Shown here: positions 16,955 through 26,774 of the stretch, in pieces
Position numbering within the stretch: position 1 is the stretch's first letter
Layout of the letters: the number at the start of each line of letters is the position of its first letter
Source of the DNA: Azohydromonas aeria
GTDB taxonomy: Bacteria; Pseudomonadota; Gammaproteobacteria; Burkholderiales; Burkholderiaceae_C
DNA: 64,000 bases
Direction: 5' to 3'
NCBI RefSeq assembly: GCF_009760915.1
Contig: NZ_VIDQ01000010.1
Span: 62,001 to 126,000, forward strand
Notes under the pieces: generated by a model
The model's input: the letters and a program-made list of their open reading frames with translations, nothing else
Database searches by the model: none
Told to the model about the DNA's origin: nothing
Translations under genes and position numbers: made by a program

Positions 16955-19063
16955 ATGATTAGGCGCAACAGCAGCAAAACAAAAGGATTTAAATTGAGCA
17001 TTTCGACACGTCGAGCATCCTACGTTGAATTTATTCCTCAATTCCTAACCACTGATCGAGCGACCATTCTTGGTTATTTGATTAAAAGTGCAGAAGGCGA
17101 CGTTACCACTGAACAACGAAACGCATGGCTGGCGCAAATTGACATACTACACGCATCACTTTCCTCGACACACAATGGAATCATTTGCTTTGAGTTTATT
17201 ATTCCAAGAATTGGCAAGCGCGCAGACAATATTATTAAAATTGGTAATCAAATTATAGTCTTAGAATTCAAGGTCGGAGCCACCCGCTACGATAACAAAG
17301 ACTGCAGGCAAGTAATCGACTACGCACTCGACTTGGCAAACTTCTACGAAGCTTGTCATCAAGCCACCATTACACCAATTTTGGTAGCTACGAATGCGCC
17401 AGACAGCAGCCAAAATTTGTCCTTTACCGAAACAGGGGTGCGTCCGACAGCACTGGCCAACAAGCACTCCCTGCGCACTCTATTGCATCAAATCCTCCCG
17501 AAATTTATTACCACAATACAAGACGATCTTCGATGGTTAGCATCAAGATACCAGCCAACACCAACCATCATTGAAGCATCTCAGGCCCTCTATCGTGGTC
17601 ACGACGTTACTGAAATTTCCCATTCTGAAGCAGGCGCCGACAACTTAGGAGCCACTACCACAGCCATTACTCAAGCCATTGAGCAAGCAAAGGCCAAGAA
17701 TAGAAAAGTTATCATTCTTGTTTCTGGTGTCCCGGGTGCAGGCAAAACTTTGGCTGGACTCAATCTTGTTTGCCAACGCCATAAAACAGATGCCGATGAT
17801 AAAGAGCATGCAGTTTTTCTCTCAGGCAATGGCCCACTTGTCAAAGTACTTCAAGAAGCTCTTGCTAGAGATGAAGTCACCCAGGCAGCCGCACACAATT
17901 TAAAGAGCAACAAAGAATCCGCTCACTGTAAAGCCAAAGCTTTTATTCAGAATGTTCATCATTTCCGAGATGACAACCTTGCAACACTGGAAGCACCTGT
18001 GGAACGAGTTGTTGTGTTTGATGAAGCACAACGAGCATGGAATCAAGCTCAAGCTTCAAAGTTCATGCAAAAGAAGCGGGGCCAATCAGATTTCAACCAA
18101 TCCGAACCTGACTTTCTAATTGGAGTCATGAACAGACATGTTGATTGGGCAGCAATTGTATGCCTGATTGGCGGCGGACAAGAGATCAATACAGGTGAAG
18201 CTGGCTTAGAAGAATGGCTTTGCGCCTTGCGAGATAACTACCTACACTGGGAAATATACATGCCTTCGCATATCAACACCCAGGAGTATTTGCCACACTT
18301 TGACATCACAACGCTTGGCAATAGAGTTACACAAAACCCAGCTTTGCACTTGAGCGTTTCACTTCGATCGTTTCGAGCTGAGCGCCTTTCAACGGCAGTA
18401 AGCGCTATCATGTCCACAGATTCCCATTTAGCGCAAATCGAACTCGCCGCTGTCCTCCCGCGATTCCCTATCGTAATTACTCGATCACTTGCTCAAGGAA
18501 AAGCTTGGGTTGAACAGCGTGCTCGCGGCAGTGAGCGCTACGGGTTGCTGGCCTCGTCTGGAGCCAGACGCCTCAAACCGCTTGGCATAAACATGGATAC
18601 TCCAATTGATCCATGCCATTGGTTTCTAAATGACGAAACTGACGTCCGGTCTTCTTATTATCTTGAGGATGCCGCAAGCGAGTTCGATGCTCAAGGCCTC
18701 GAACTTGATTGGACTGTCGTTGTGTGGGATGGCGACCTGATTCACAAGCCAGGCAGTTGGATCTACCGCGCTTTCAAAGGCACACGTTGGCAAAACATCA
18801 ATGAAAAATCAGCACAAAAGTACCGCCTCAATGCCTACCGCGTTTTACTCACACGAGCACGCCAGGGCATGGCGATAGTTATTCCAGAAGGCGACCCAAA
18901 CGACCCAACGCGCTTGCCAGAATTCTATGACAGCACTTGGCGTTATTTTCTTGAGCTTGGCCTACCCATATTAAGAGATGAGTACATTCACTCAGAGGAA
19001 TGGCAAGCTACCGGCACGTCGACAACGGAAACACTGGATCAAACAGTAATTTCCCTAGAATAA
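16955..19063 (+). CDS. AT-rich nuclease-helicase (DUF2075-type P-loop protein)
   Basis: This protein is 702 aa from ATG 16955. A TTG at 16994 has a better ribosome site (AAAGGA, 6 nt upstream) and would give 689 aa. The N-terminal region looks like a PD-(D/E)xK nuclease: D91, then E104-F-K106 in IIVLEFKVG. A superfamily-1-like helicase core of the DUF2075 (Schlafen group 3-like) kind follows: Walker A SGVPGAGKT (K264), Walker B/DEAQ box VVVFDEAQ (D356-Q359), CLIGGGQEIN motif III-like, and a C-terminal YRVLLTRARQGMAIVIP motif VI-like. Base composition is much more AT-rich than every neighbour, so recent transfer is likely. It sits beside a tRNA gene. A role in phage or plasmid defence is inferred. 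Confidence 0.85.
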   Translation: MIRRNSSKTKGFKLSISTRRASYVEFIPQFLTTDRATILGYLIKSAEGDVTTEQRNAWLAQIDILHASLSSTHNGIICFEFIIPRIGKRADNIIKIGNQIIVLEFKVGATRYDNKDCRQVIDYALDLANFYEACHQATITPILVATNAPDSSQNLSFTETGVRPTALANKHSLRTLLHQILPKFITTIQDDLRWLASRYQPTPTIIEASQALYRGHDVTEISHSEAGADNLGATTTAITQAIEQAKAKNRKVIILVSGVPGAGKTLAGLNLVCQRHKTDADDKEHAVFLSGNGPLVKVLQEALARDEVTQAAAHNLKSNKESAHCKAKAFIQNVHHFRDDNLATLEAPVERVVVFDEAQRAWNQAQASKFMQKKRGQSDFNQSEPDFLIGVMNRHVDWAAIVCLIGGGQEINTGEAGLEEWLCALRDNYLHWEIYMPSHINTQEYLPHFDITTLGNRVTQNPALHLSVSLRSFRAERLSTAVSAIMSTDSHLAQIELAAVLPRFPIVITRSLAQGKAWVEQRARGSERYGLLASSGARRLKPLGINMDTPIDPCHWFLNDETDVRSSYYLEDAASEFDAQGLELDWTVVVWDGDLIHKPGSWIYRAFKGTRWQNINEKSAQKYRLNAYRVLLTRARQGMAIVIPEGDPNDPTRLPEFYDSTWRYFLELGLPILRDEYIHSEEWQATGTSTTETLDQTVISLE
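16982..16987 (+). promoter_or_regulatory. Ribosome-binding site favouring a TTG start at 16994
   Basis: AAAGGA lies 6 nt before an in-frame TTG (16994). The ATG at 16955 has no purine-rich site upstream. The true protein may therefore begin at the serine-rich segment SISTRRASYVEF. Confidence 0.55.
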
Positions 19064-19100
19064 TTGCAGCAGATTCTTTGCAATTAATACATAAAAAGAG

Positions 19101-19177
19101 TGGTAGGCCGTCGGGGGCTCGAACCCCGGACCAAAGGATTATGAGTCCTCTGCTCTGACCGACTGAGCTAACGGCCC
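19101..19177 (-). tRNA. tRNA with CAU anticodon (Ile2 or elongator Met)
   Basis: On the minus strand the 77-nt sequence folds as a full cloverleaf with encoded CCA: acceptor GGGCCGT/ACGGCCT (G1-U72 wobble), D-arm with AGCTCAG, anticodon loop CTCATAA, and T-arm CGGGG-TTCGAGC-CCCCG. The anticodon is CAU. Similarity of the anticodon region to E. coli ileX makes lysidine-modified tRNA-Ile2 plausible, but elongator tRNA-Met is possible. Its 3' end faces the accessory segment at 15922-19063. Confidence 0.93.
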
Positions 19178-19234
19178 ACTGAAGCTGGATTGTAAGGGGG
19201 CGAAAGCGCCCTTCCCGGCGCCGGCCGGCGGCGG

Positions 19235-20254
19235 CTACTTCTGGCTCAGCGCGTTGCCCACCAGCCGCGCCGTGATGTCCACGATCTGAATCATGCGGTC
19301 GTAGGGCATGCGCGTCGGGCCGATCACGCCCAGCGTGCCCACCACCCGGCCGTCCACCTCGTAGGGCGCGGACACCACCGACAGCTCCTCGAAGGGCACC
19401 ACGCGGCTCTCGCCGCCGATGTAGATGCGCACCCCTTCGGCCCGGCTGGAGCCGTCGAGCAGCCGCATCAGCTCGGTCTTGCGCTCGAACAGGTCGAAGA
19501 GCTTCCTCAGCGAGCCCATGTCGTTGCCGAAGTCCTGCACCGCCAGCAGGTTGCGCTCGCCGCTGACCACGACCTGGTCGCTCTCCTCCAGCGCCTGGCT
19601 GCCGGCCTGCACCGCCGCCTGCATCAGCGTGGCGATCTCGCCGCGCAGCTGCTCCACCTCGCCCTGCAGCCGCGCGCGCACCTCCTCGATGCTCAGCCCG
19701 GCGTAGTGGTGGTTCAGGTAGTTGGTGGCCTCGGCCAGCTCGGCCTGCGTGTGGTCGCGCGCGGTGAAGATGACGCGGTTCTGCACGTCGCCGTCCGGCG
19801 CCACCAGGATCACCAGCACCCGGCGCTCGCCCAGGCGCAAGAACTCGATGTGATGAAAGACGCTGGCCTTGCGCGGCGCCGTCACCACGCCCACGAAGCT
19901 GGAGAGGTTCGACAGCAGGTGCGCCGCCTGCGCGATCACGCGCTGCGGCTGGTCCGGGTGCAGCTGCTCGCGCGCCGCGGAGAATTCGTGCATGCCGGTG
20001 TCGAGCCCGCGCGCGGTCAGCATGGTGTCCACGAACAGGCGGTAGCCGCGCGGCGTCGGGATGCGCCCGGCGCTGGTGTGCGGGCTGGCGATGAGGCCGA
20101 GCTCTTCGAGGTCGGCCATCACGTTGCGGATGGTCGCCGGTGACAGCTCCAGGCCGCAGGCCTTGGACAGCGTGCGCGAGCCCACCGGCTGGCCGTCGGC
20201 GATGTACCTCTCTACCAGGGTCTTCAACAGGGTGCGGGCGCGCTCGTCGAGCAT
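19235..20254 (-). CDS. hrcA: Heat-inducible transcription repressor HrcA
   Basis: This 339-aa repressor binds CIRCE operators at groE and dnaK operons. The N-terminal winged helix begins [18 protein letters not shown] and continues with [18 protein letters not shown] and [15 protein letters not shown]; the C-terminal GAF-like dimer domain ends near the NALSQK tail. I use the ATG at 20254, which gives the usual MLDERA start. An ATG three codons earlier (20263) is also possible. It is divergent from nadK with 69 nt between them. No CIRCE element was seen in this window. Confidence 0.95.
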   Translation of the reverse strand: MLDERARTLLKTLVERYIADGQPVGSRTLSKACGLELSPATIRNVMADLEELGLIASPHTSAGRIPTPRGYRLFVDTMLTARGLDTGMHEFSAAREQLHPDQPQRVIAQAAHLLSNLSSFVGVVTAPRKASVFHHIEFLRLGERRVLVILVAPDGDVQNRVIFTARDHTQAELAEATNYLNHHYAGLSIEEVRARLQGEVEQLRGEIATLMQAAVQAGSQALEESDQVVVSGERNLLAVQDFGNDMGSLRKLFDLFERKTELMRLLDGSSRAEGVRIYIGGESRVVPFEELSVVSAPYEVDGRVVGTLGVIGPTRMPYDRMIQIVDITARLVGNALSQK

Positions 20255-20323
20255 GCTTTTCATTCTACGGAGATGGGGCGGCGCAAGCCTTCAGGCAAGG
20301 GGGCGTGTGGTGTAATCGTTCGC

Positions 20324-21199
20324 ATGCCGACCCCCTTTCGTCATGCCGCATTAGTGGGCAAATACCAGGCGCAGGGCAGCAGCGCCGTGTTGGAAGAGGT
20401 GGCGCAGTTCCTCGTCAAGCTGGGCCTGACGGTCTCGGTGGAGCGCAACACCGCCGACAGCGCCCGGCTCAGCAGCTATCCCGTCATGGACGCCGCGCAC
20501 TTCGGCGGCTGCTGCGACGTGGCCGTGGTCGTCGGTGGCGACGGCACCATGCTGGGCATCGCCCGGCAGCTTGCGCGCCACAACGTGCCGCTCATCGGCA
20601 TCAACCAGGGCCGCCTGGGCTTCATCACCGACGTGCCCATCGGCCACTTCCGCGACGCGCTGGCCTCGATGATGGCCGGCGACTACGAGGAAGAGCACCG
20701 CGCCATGATCGAGGGCGGCATCTGGCGCGAAGGCGAGTGCATCTTCGACGGCCTCTCGCTCAACGACGTCGTGGTCAGCCGCGGCGCCACCGCGGCCATG
20801 GTCGAGCTCAGCGTGCACATCGGCGACGAGTTCATCGCCAACATCCGCGCCGACGGCCTCGTCATCGCCACGCCCACGGGCTCCACCGCCTACGCGCTGT
20901 CGGCGGGCGGGCCGATCCTGCATCCCGACATCGGCGGCTGGGTGCTCGTACCCATCGCCTCGCACACGCTCTCGAACCGCCCCATCGTGCTGCCCGACCA
21001 GGGCGAGGTGCGGGTGGAGATCGTCGCCGGACGCGACGCCTCGGCCAATTTCGACATGCAAAGCCTTGCCAGCCTGCACATCGGCGACCAGGTGCGCATG
21101 CAGCGCTCGGCGCACAAGGTGCGCTTCCTGCATCCCCAGGGTTGGAGCTACTACGCGACGCTGCGGCGCAAGCTGCGCTGGTACGAAGGGGTCGTCTGA
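20324..21199 (+). CDS. nadK: NAD kinase
   Basis: This 291-aa enzyme phosphorylates NAD to NADP using ATP or polyphosphate in the cytoplasm. It shows the kinase motif [11 protein letters not shown] (about residues 71-81), [10 protein letters not shown], the [16 protein letters not shown] glycine-rich region and the [12 protein letters not shown] segment. ATG 20324 gives the usual N-terminus. Its TGA overlaps the recN ATG by one base (TGATG), so the two are translationally coupled. Confidence 0.95.
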   Translation: MPTPFRHAALVGKYQAQGSSAVLEEVAQFLVKLGLTVSVERNTADSARLSSYPVMDAAHFGGCCDVAVVVGGDGTMLGIARQLARHNVPLIGINQGRLGFITDVPIGHFRDALASMMAGDYEEEHRAMIEGGIWREGECIFDGLSLNDVVVSRGATAAMVELSVHIGDEFIANIRADGLVIATPTGSTAYALSAGGPILHPDIGGWVLVPIASHTLSNRPIVLPDQGEVRVEIVAGRDASANFDMQSLASLHIGDQVRMQRSAHKVRFLHPQGWSYYATLRRKLRWYEGVV

Positions 21200-22908
21200 T
21201 GCTGCGCCGCCTGGTGTTGCGCGACTTCGTGATCGTGGCCGCGCTGGAGGTGGATTTCGACGCCGGCTTCTCGGTGCTCACCGGCGAGACCGGGGCGGGC
21301 AAGTCGATCCTGGTGGACGCGCTGCAGCTGGCGCTGGGCAGCCGCGGCGACGCCGGCGTGGTGCGCGAGGGATCTTCCCGCGCCGAGATCACGGCCGAGT
21401 TCGACGCCCCCGCCGCCCTGGCGCCCTGGCTGGAGGAAGCCGGCTTCGACCACGAGGGCGCCACGCTGCTGCTGCGCCGCGCCATCGACGCCCAGGGCAA
21501 GAGCCGGGCGTGGATCAACGGCAGCGTCGCCACCGTGGCGCAGCTGCGCGAGGCGGCCGAGTACCTGCTCGACATCCACGGCCAGCATGCCTGGCAGAGC
21601 CTCACGCGCCCGGCCGCCGTGCGCGCGCTGCTCGACGGCCAGGCCGGCGTGGACGCGCAGCCGCTGGCCGATCTCTTCACCCGCTGGCGCGAGGCGCAGC
21701 AGGCGCTGCAGGACGCGCGCAGCCGCCAGGACAGCCTGGAGCGCGAGCGCGAGCGGCTGGCCTGGCAGATCGGCGAGCTCGACAAGCTCGCGCCCGGCGA
21801 GGACGAGTGGGAGCCGCTCAATGCCGAGCACGAGCGGCTGTCGCACGCGCAGGCGCTGCTGGGCGCGGCGCGCACGGCGCTGGAGGCCGTCTCCGAGGCC
21901 GACACCAGCGCCGACAGCCTCACCAGCCGCGCCATCGACGCGCTCTCCGACGTCTCCCGCTACGACGCGCGGCTGGAGCCGGTGATGGAAGTGCTGCAGG
22001 CCGCGCAGGTGCAGCTGCAGGACGCGGCACACAGCCTCAACGCCTACCTCGGCCACGCCGAGCTGGAGCCGGAGCGGCTGAATGAGCTGGACGAGCGGCT
22101 GTCGGCCTGGATGTCGCTGGCGCGGCGCTACCGCCGCCCGCCCGCGGAGCTGCCGGCGCTGCTGGCGCAGTGGCGCGCCGAGTTGAAGGCGCTGGACGCC
22201 GCCACCGATCTCGACGCGCTCGAAGCCGCCGTGAAGAAGGCGCTGGAAGCCTGGACCGCCGAGGCCAAGCGCGTGAGCGCGCTGCGCCGCGCGGCCGCGC
22301 CGCAGCTGGCGCAGCGCGTGACGCAGGCGATGCAGGGCCTGGGCATGGCCGGCGGCCGCTTCGAGGTGGCGCTGCTGCCGCAGGAGCAGCCGCAGGCCTT
22401 CGGGCTGGAGTCGGTGGAGCTGCGCGTGGCCGGCCACGCCGGCAGCTCGCCGCGGCCGCTGGCCAAGGTGGCCTCCGGCGGCGAGCTTTCGCGCCTGGCG
22501 CTGGCCATCGCCGTGACCACGGCGCGCGAGGAAGCGGGCGGCGCGGGCACGCTGATCTTCGACGAGATCGACGCCGGCGTCGGCGGCGCCGTGGGCGACG
22601 CGGTGGGGCGGCTGATGAAGCAGCTCGGCCGCGAGCGCCAGGTGCTGGCCGTGACGCACCTGGCGCAGGTCGCGGCCTGCGCCGACCACCATTTCGTGGT
22701 CAGCAAGGCCGCGCGCGACGGCGTCACGCGCAGCGACGTGCAGCCTGTGGCCGGCGAGACGCGCGTGGCCGAGGTGGCGCGCATGCTCGGCGGCGAGCGG
22801 CTGGCCGACACCAGCCTGGCGCACGCGCAGGCGATGCTCGACGAGGCCGCGGCCGCCGCGCCGCCGCCGGCGCCCCGCTCGGGCCGCGAACGGGCGAGGC
22901 CGCGATGA
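21199..22908 (+). CDS. recN: DNA repair protein RecN
   Basis: This 569-aa SMC-like ATPase acts in double-strand-break repair. Walker A GETGAGKS is at residues 29-36. A long coiled-coil region (about 150-390) separates it from the C-terminal signature region [17 protein letters not shown] and Walker [13 protein letters not shown]. The [11 protein letters not shown] segment is a RecN hallmark. It overlaps nadK upstream and rapZ downstream (ATGA), so it sits in the middle of a coupled set. The C-terminal tail is Ala/Pro-rich. Confidence 0.95.
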   Translation: MLRRLVLRDFVIVAALEVDFDAGFSVLTGETGAGKSILVDALQLALGSRGDAGVVREGSSRAEITAEFDAPAALAPWLEEAGFDHEGATLLLRRAIDAQGKSRAWINGSVATVAQLREAAEYLLDIHGQHAWQSLTRPAAVRALLDGQAGVDAQPLADLFTRWREAQQALQDARSRQDSLERERERLAWQIGELDKLAPGEDEWEPLNAEHERLSHAQALLGAARTALEAVSEADTSADSLTSRAIDALSDVSRYDARLEPVMEVLQAAQVQLQDAAHSLNAYLGHAELEPERLNELDERLSAWMSLARRYRRPPAELPALLAQWRAELKALDAATDLDALEAAVKKALEAWTAEAKRVSALRRAAAPQLAQRVTQAMQGLGMAGGRFEVALLPQEQPQAFGLESVELRVAGHAGSSPRPLAKVASGGELSRLALAIAVTTAREEAGGAGTLIFDEIDAGVGGAVGDAVGRLMKQLGRERQVLAVTHLAQVAACADHHFVVSKAARDGVTRSDVQPVAGETRVAEVARMLGGERLADTSLAHAQAMLDEAAAAAPPPAPRSGRERARPR

Positions 22909-23801
22909 CGCACCGCTTTCTCAAGGACGACCAGGCGCCCGACGTGGTGCTGATCACCGGCATCTCCGGGTCGGGCAAGTCCGTGGCGCTGCACGCGCTG
23001 GAGGACGCGGGCTACTTCTGCGTGGACAACCTGCCGCCGGAGCTGCTGCCGGAGTTCCTGCGCCTGGAGTCCGGGCGCGATCGCCACGTGGCCGTGGCCG
23101 TGGACGTGCGCACGGCCGGATCGCTGCCGCAGCTGGTGCCGATGCTGCCGCAGCTGCGCGCCGAAGGGGTGCAGGTGCGCCCGCTGTTCCTGGACGCCAC
23201 CACCAGCGCGCTGCTGCGGCGCTTCTCCGAGACGCGCCGCCCGCACCCGCTGACCAAGCGCGCCGCCGACAGCGGCCAGGCGCAGCCGGCGCTGGTCGAG
23301 GCCATCGAGCTGGAGCGCGAGCTGCTGGCCGGGCTGCGCGAGGTCTCCACCGTCATCGACACCAGCGAGCTGCGCCCGGCCGTGCTGCGCACCTGGATCC
23401 GCGACCTCGTGGGCGCGCGCCCCGGCGCGCTGACGCTGGTGTTCGAATCCTTTGCTTTCAAACATGGCGTACCGCTGGACGCCGACTTCGTGTTCGATGT
23501 GCGGGTGCTGCCCAATCCGTACTACATCCGCGAGCTGCGGCCGCTGACCGGGCGCGACGCACCGGTGGCCGACTACCTGCGCGCGCAACCGGAGGCGACC
23601 GACATGCTGGAGCAGATCGAAGCTTTCCTGCGGCACTGGCTGCCCGCGTTCGAGGACGACCAGCGCAGCTACCTCACGGTGGCCATCGGCTGCACCGGCG
23701 GCCAGCACCGCTCGGTGTACCTGGTGGAGTCGCTGGCGCGGCGCTTCGACGGCCACGGCACCGTGCTGCGCCGGCATCGCGAGCTCGACGCCGCGGCATG
23801 A
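22905..23801 (+). CDS. rapZ: RNase adapter protein RapZ
   Basis: This 298-aa GTP/ATP-binding adapter has Walker A GISGSGKS at residues 19-26 and the family pattern [18 protein letters not shown]. The C-terminal domain shows [21 protein letters not shown] and [18 protein letters not shown]. In E. coli it directs RNase E to GlmZ and so controls glucosamine-6-phosphate synthase. Targets in this organism are unknown. It is coupled to recN (ATGA at 22905) and to the next gene (ATGA at 23798). Confidence 0.94.
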   Translation: MTHRFLKDDQAPDVVLITGISGSGKSVALHALEDAGYFCVDNLPPELLPEFLRLESGRDRHVAVAVDVRTAGSLPQLVPMLPQLRAEGVQVRPLFLDATTSALLRRFSETRRPHPLTKRAADSGQAQPALVEAIELERELLAGLREVSTVIDTSELRPAVLRTWIRDLVGARPGALTLVFESFAFKHGVPLDADFVFDVRVLPNPYYIRELRPLTGRDAPVADYLRAQPEATDMLEQIEAFLRHWLPAFEDDQRSYLTVAIGCTGGQHRSVYLVESLARRFDGHGTVLRRHRELDAAA

Positions 23802-24469
23802 GCGCCGCCGGCAACGGGGCGGACGGCGCCGGCGGCGCGCCCGACACCCCTGCCGACACCATCGCTTCCCTGCCGCTGTTCCCGCTGCAGACCGTGCTCT
23901 ATCCCGGCGGCCTGCTGCCCCTGAAGATCTTCGAGGCGCGCTACCTGGACATGGTGGGCGAGTGCCTGCGCACGGATGCCGGCTTCGGCGTGGTGTGCCT
24001 GCGCGACGGCGGCGAGGTGCGCCAGCGTGGTGCCCTGCCTGAGCAGTTCGAGCCCGCGGGCGTGCTGGCGCGGGTGGAGGACGTCGATGCGCCGCAGCCC
24101 GGCATCCTGCTGCTGCGCTGCCGCGGCACGCGCCGCTTCAGCCTGGAAGCGCCGCGCCAGGACAGCGACGGGCTGTGGCGCGCCGACGTGAGCTTCCTGC
24201 CCGACGACGCGGTGGTGCCGCCGGGCGAGGAATTCCAGGGCACGGCCCAGGCGCTGGGCCGGGCGCTGGAGGCGCTGCAGGCCGAAGGGGTGGAGCTGTG
24301 CGACGGCGCGCCCAGGCTCGACGACGCCGGCTGGGTCGCCAACCGCTGGTGCGAGCTGCTGCCGCTGCCGCTGTCGGCGCGCCAGAAGCTGATGCTGCTG
24401 CCCGACCCGCTGCTGCGGCTGCGGCTGGTGGACGACGTGCTGCGGCAGCGGGGGCTGGTGACGGGCTGA
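23798..24469 (+). CDS. LON-like substrate-binding domain protein
   Basis: This 223-aa protein consists of a single LON N-terminal (LAN/PUA-like) domain: [33 protein letters not shown] without the ATPase or protease parts. It is a common stand-alone protein in proteobacteria. Its function is unsettled; substrate or adaptor binding is assumed. It overlaps rapZ by 4 nt and ends facing mutY, 12 nt apart. Confidence 0.9.
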   Translation: MSAAGNGADGAGGAPDTPADTIASLPLFPLQTVLYPGGLLPLKIFEARYLDMVGECLRTDAGFGVVCLRDGGEVRQRGALPEQFEPAGVLARVEDVDAPQPGILLLRCRGTRRFSLEAPRQDSDGLWRADVSFLPDDAVVPPGEEFQGTAQALGRALEALQAEGVELCDGAPRLDDAGWVANRWCELLPLPLSARQKLMLLPDPLLRLRLVDDVLRQRGLVTG

Positions 24470-24481
24470 GGCACGCCCGCT

Positions 24482-25561
24482 TCAGCCTCCCTCCCTCTCC
24501 AGCAGCCGCCGCACCGGCGCCGGCAATCCCATCCGGAAAGCTTCTTCCAGCGTCACCCAGCGCCCCGGCGGCAGCAGCGCTTCGGCGGCGGTGCAGGCCG
24601 CGGCGTCCCCTTCGGGCAGCACATGGCGCCAGGGCTGCAGCGTCCAGTCGAAATGGGTCAGCGCGTGCTCGACCAGCGGCAGCGCCTGCCCCTGCCCCGG
24701 CAGCGCGCCCAGGCGCTGCCGCAGCGCCTCCAGGCTCTCGTACTCCGGCAGGCTCCACAGCGCGGCCCACACGCCGCTGTCCGGGCGCTGCGTCAGCCAC
24801 AGCCGGTCGCCCTGCTGCAGCCACAGCAGCGCGTGGCTGCGCCGGCCGCGCGCCAGGCGCTTCGTCTTCACGGGGAACCGCGTCGGGTCGCCCGAAGCGC
24901 GCGCGACGCAGCCGCCCTGCAGCGGGCACAGCAGGCAGCTCGGCCGGCGCAGCGTGCACACTGTTGCGCCCAGGTCCATGAGCCCTTGCGTGTAGGCCTC
25001 GATGCCCTGGCGCGGCAGCAGCGCCTGCGCCTTGTCCCACAGCTCGCGCTCGGCGCTGGCCTGCGCGAGGTCGCGGTCGAAGCCCAGGGCGCGCGTGAGT
25101 ACGCGCTTGACGTTGCCGTCGAGGATGGCGGCGCGCTCGCCGAAGCAGAACGCGGCGATCGCCGCCGCCGTCGAGCGCCCGATGCCCGGCAGCTCGGCCA
25201 GCGCCTGGCTGCTGGGCGGAAAGCGCCCGCCGTGGCGCTCCATCACCGCCTGCGCGCAGCGGTGCAGGTTGCGCGCGCGGCTGTAGTAGCCCAGGCCGCT
25301 CCACAGCGCCAGCACCTCGTCCAGCGGCGCGGCGGCCAGCGCCGTCACGTCCGGGAAACGCGCCAGGAAGCGGTCGTAATACGCCAGCACGGTCGAGACC
25401 TGCGTCTGCTGCAGCATGATTTCCGACAGCCAGACGCGGTACGGGTCGCGCGTGCCCTGCCAGGGCAGGCCGTGGCGCCCGTGCGTGCGCTGCCAGGTGA
25501 CGACGCGCTCGGCCAACGTCAGGGGGGCGGCCTCGCCGCCGGTGAATTCTTCGGTTCGCAT
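24482..25561 (-). CDS. mutY: A/G-specific adenine glycosylase
   Basis: This 359-aa base-excision enzyme removes adenine opposite 8-oxoguanine. It shows the HhH-GPD fold with catalytic Glu47 (in WLSEIMLQQTQV) and Asp148 (in ILDGNVKRV), the hairpin LPGIGRSTAAAI and a 4Fe-4S cluster at C202, C209, C212 and C218. The C-terminal MutT-like domain (about 235-355) reads the oxidised guanine. It lies in the same direction as an unknown coiled-coil gene and mutM, so two enzymes of the 8-oxoG pathway are near neighbours. Confidence 0.95.
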   Translation of the reverse strand: MRTEEFTGGEAAPLTLAERVVTWQRTHGRHGLPWQGTRDPYRVWLSEIMLQQTQVSTVLAYYDRFLARFPDVTALAAAPLDEVLALWSGLGYYSRARNLHRCAQAVMERHGGRFPPSSQALAELPGIGRSTAAAIAAFCFGERAAILDGNVKRVLTRALGFDRDLAQASAERELWDKAQALLPRQGIEAYTQGLMDLGATVCTLRRPSCLLCPLQGGCVARASGDPTRFPVKTKRLARGRRSHALLWLQQGDRLWLTQRPDSGVWAALWSLPEYESLEALRQRLGALPGQGQALPLVEHALTHFDWTLQPWRHVLPEGDAAACTAAEALLPPGRWVTLEEAFRMGLPAPVRRLLEREGG

Positions 25562-25609
25562 TCAGGCAGATGTGGGGGCAGGCGGCGTGCGCCTGAAGGG
25601 GAAGTCGGG

Positions 25610-26665
25610 TCAGGCGGCGCGGGCCTGGAGGACCGGGCTGTCGTCGCCCTGGTCCGTTTCCAGCCGCGCCAGCAGGCGCCGCGCGTGGCTGAAGCTTTCC
25701 AGCTCCAGCAGCTCCAGCGCTTCGAGCTCGCCGATGCGCTGCTGCAGGTCGTCGGCGGCGAGCTGCACGCGCTGCACGCCGTCGAAGCGGTGCTGCAGCC
25801 GCTCGCGCGACTGCTCCAGCCGCGCCTGCACCGGCGTCCACAGCGCGTGGCTCCAGCGTTCGAGCTCGGTGGTGGCGCCGGCAAACAGCCGCACCAGCCG
25901 CGATTGCAGCTGGCGCAGCAGCCGCGTCTGGAAGCTGGGCCGCACGAGGTGCAGCACCTTGCCCACGGTCATCTGGCGCGCGTAGGCGCCTTCGAGCACG
26001 GTGAGCTCGTCCATGAAGGGCTGCAGCGGCGGCGGCGCCTCGGCCTGGAGCTGGAGCGCGAAGGCATCGCAGACCTCGGCATGGCCCGCCACCATGACGG
26101 CGTGGATCTCGTCGCAGCGCCGCTGCGCCTGCGCCAGGCGCAGCTGCAGCCGCTCGCACAGCGCGACAAAGGCGCGCCCAAGGCGCAACGGGCGCTGCCA
26201 GGCGTTGCCGCTCTCCTCGCGCATGCGGCGCAGCTCGGCGTGCAGCGTCTGCACGTGCAGCCCGGCCAGCAGTTCCTGCGCCATGCGCGCATGCACGGCG
26301 CGCAGGGCGTCGAGCCGGGCGCAGCAGTCCTGCAGCCGCTGGGCTTCCTGGTTGACGCGCTGCTGCAGCACCTGCAGCCGCACCGCGCTGCGCTCCTGCA
26401 GCTCGCGCAGCTCGCGCAGCTGGGCGGCGGCATGGGTGCGGTGCCGCTCCTGCAGCGTGCCCAGGCACTGCGCCAGCAGCCGGGCCTCGGCGTGCAGCGG
26501 CTCGCCGGCCTCGCGGCGGCGGCGCAGCAGGGCGATCAGCGCGGCGCTGTCGTCATCGAGCAGGTCGTGCTCGCCCAGCACCCGCGCCAGCTCGTCGGCC
26601 GGGCAGCCAGGAGGCTGCGGCCAGGACGGCGCCTCGGATGAGGGAACGAGCGGTTTTTCAAGCAT
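25610..26665 (-). CDS. Hypothetical coiled-coil protein between mutM and mutY
   Basis: This 351-aa protein is almost wholly α-helical with long heptad-like segments rich in Leu, Arg, Glu and Gln (residues about 45-200 and 260-340). It has no signal peptide or membrane span. I recognise no catalytic motif. The start is uncertain: ATG 26665 (MLEKPLVPS) is used, and an ATG at 26692 is also open. It is read between mutM and mutY on the same strand, which hints at, but does not prove, a link to oxidative DNA repair. Confidence 0.75.
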   Translation of the reverse strand: MLEKPLVPSSEAPSWPQPPGCPADELARVLGEHDLLDDDSAALIALLRRRREAGEPLHAEARLLAQCLGTLQERHRTHAAAQLRELRELQERSAVRLQVLQQRVNQEAQRLQDCCARLDALRAVHARMAQELLAGLHVQTLHAELRRMREESGNAWQRPLRLGRAFVALCERLQLRLAQAQRRCDEIHAVMVAGHAEVCDAFALQLQAEAPPPLQPFMDELTVLEGAYARQMTVGKVLHLVRPSFQTRLLRQLQSRLVRLFAGATTELERWSHALWTPVQARLEQSRERLQHRFDGVQRVQLAADDLQQRIGELEALELLELESFSHARRLLARLETDQGDDSPVLQARAA

Positions 26666-26774
26666 GTACAAGCCGGCAGGCCGGGGATGCATGCGCCGAT
26701 TCTGCCGCTCTCCCCCCTGGGACAGGGGTAGGGGGAACAACTCCTGACAGGAAAACGGCCTGGACTGCGGAAAT

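Noticed and set aside
19064..19100. Terminator after the DUF2075-type gene
   Set aside because: The stretch is AT-rich but shows no convincing stem before the T- or A-rich tracts.
15861..19234. att direct repeats of the tRNA 3' end marking an island
   Set aside because: I looked for a second copy of the tRNA T-arm/acceptor end to the left of the DUF1016 gene and saw none. There is also no integrase, so a classical tRNA island cannot be claimed.
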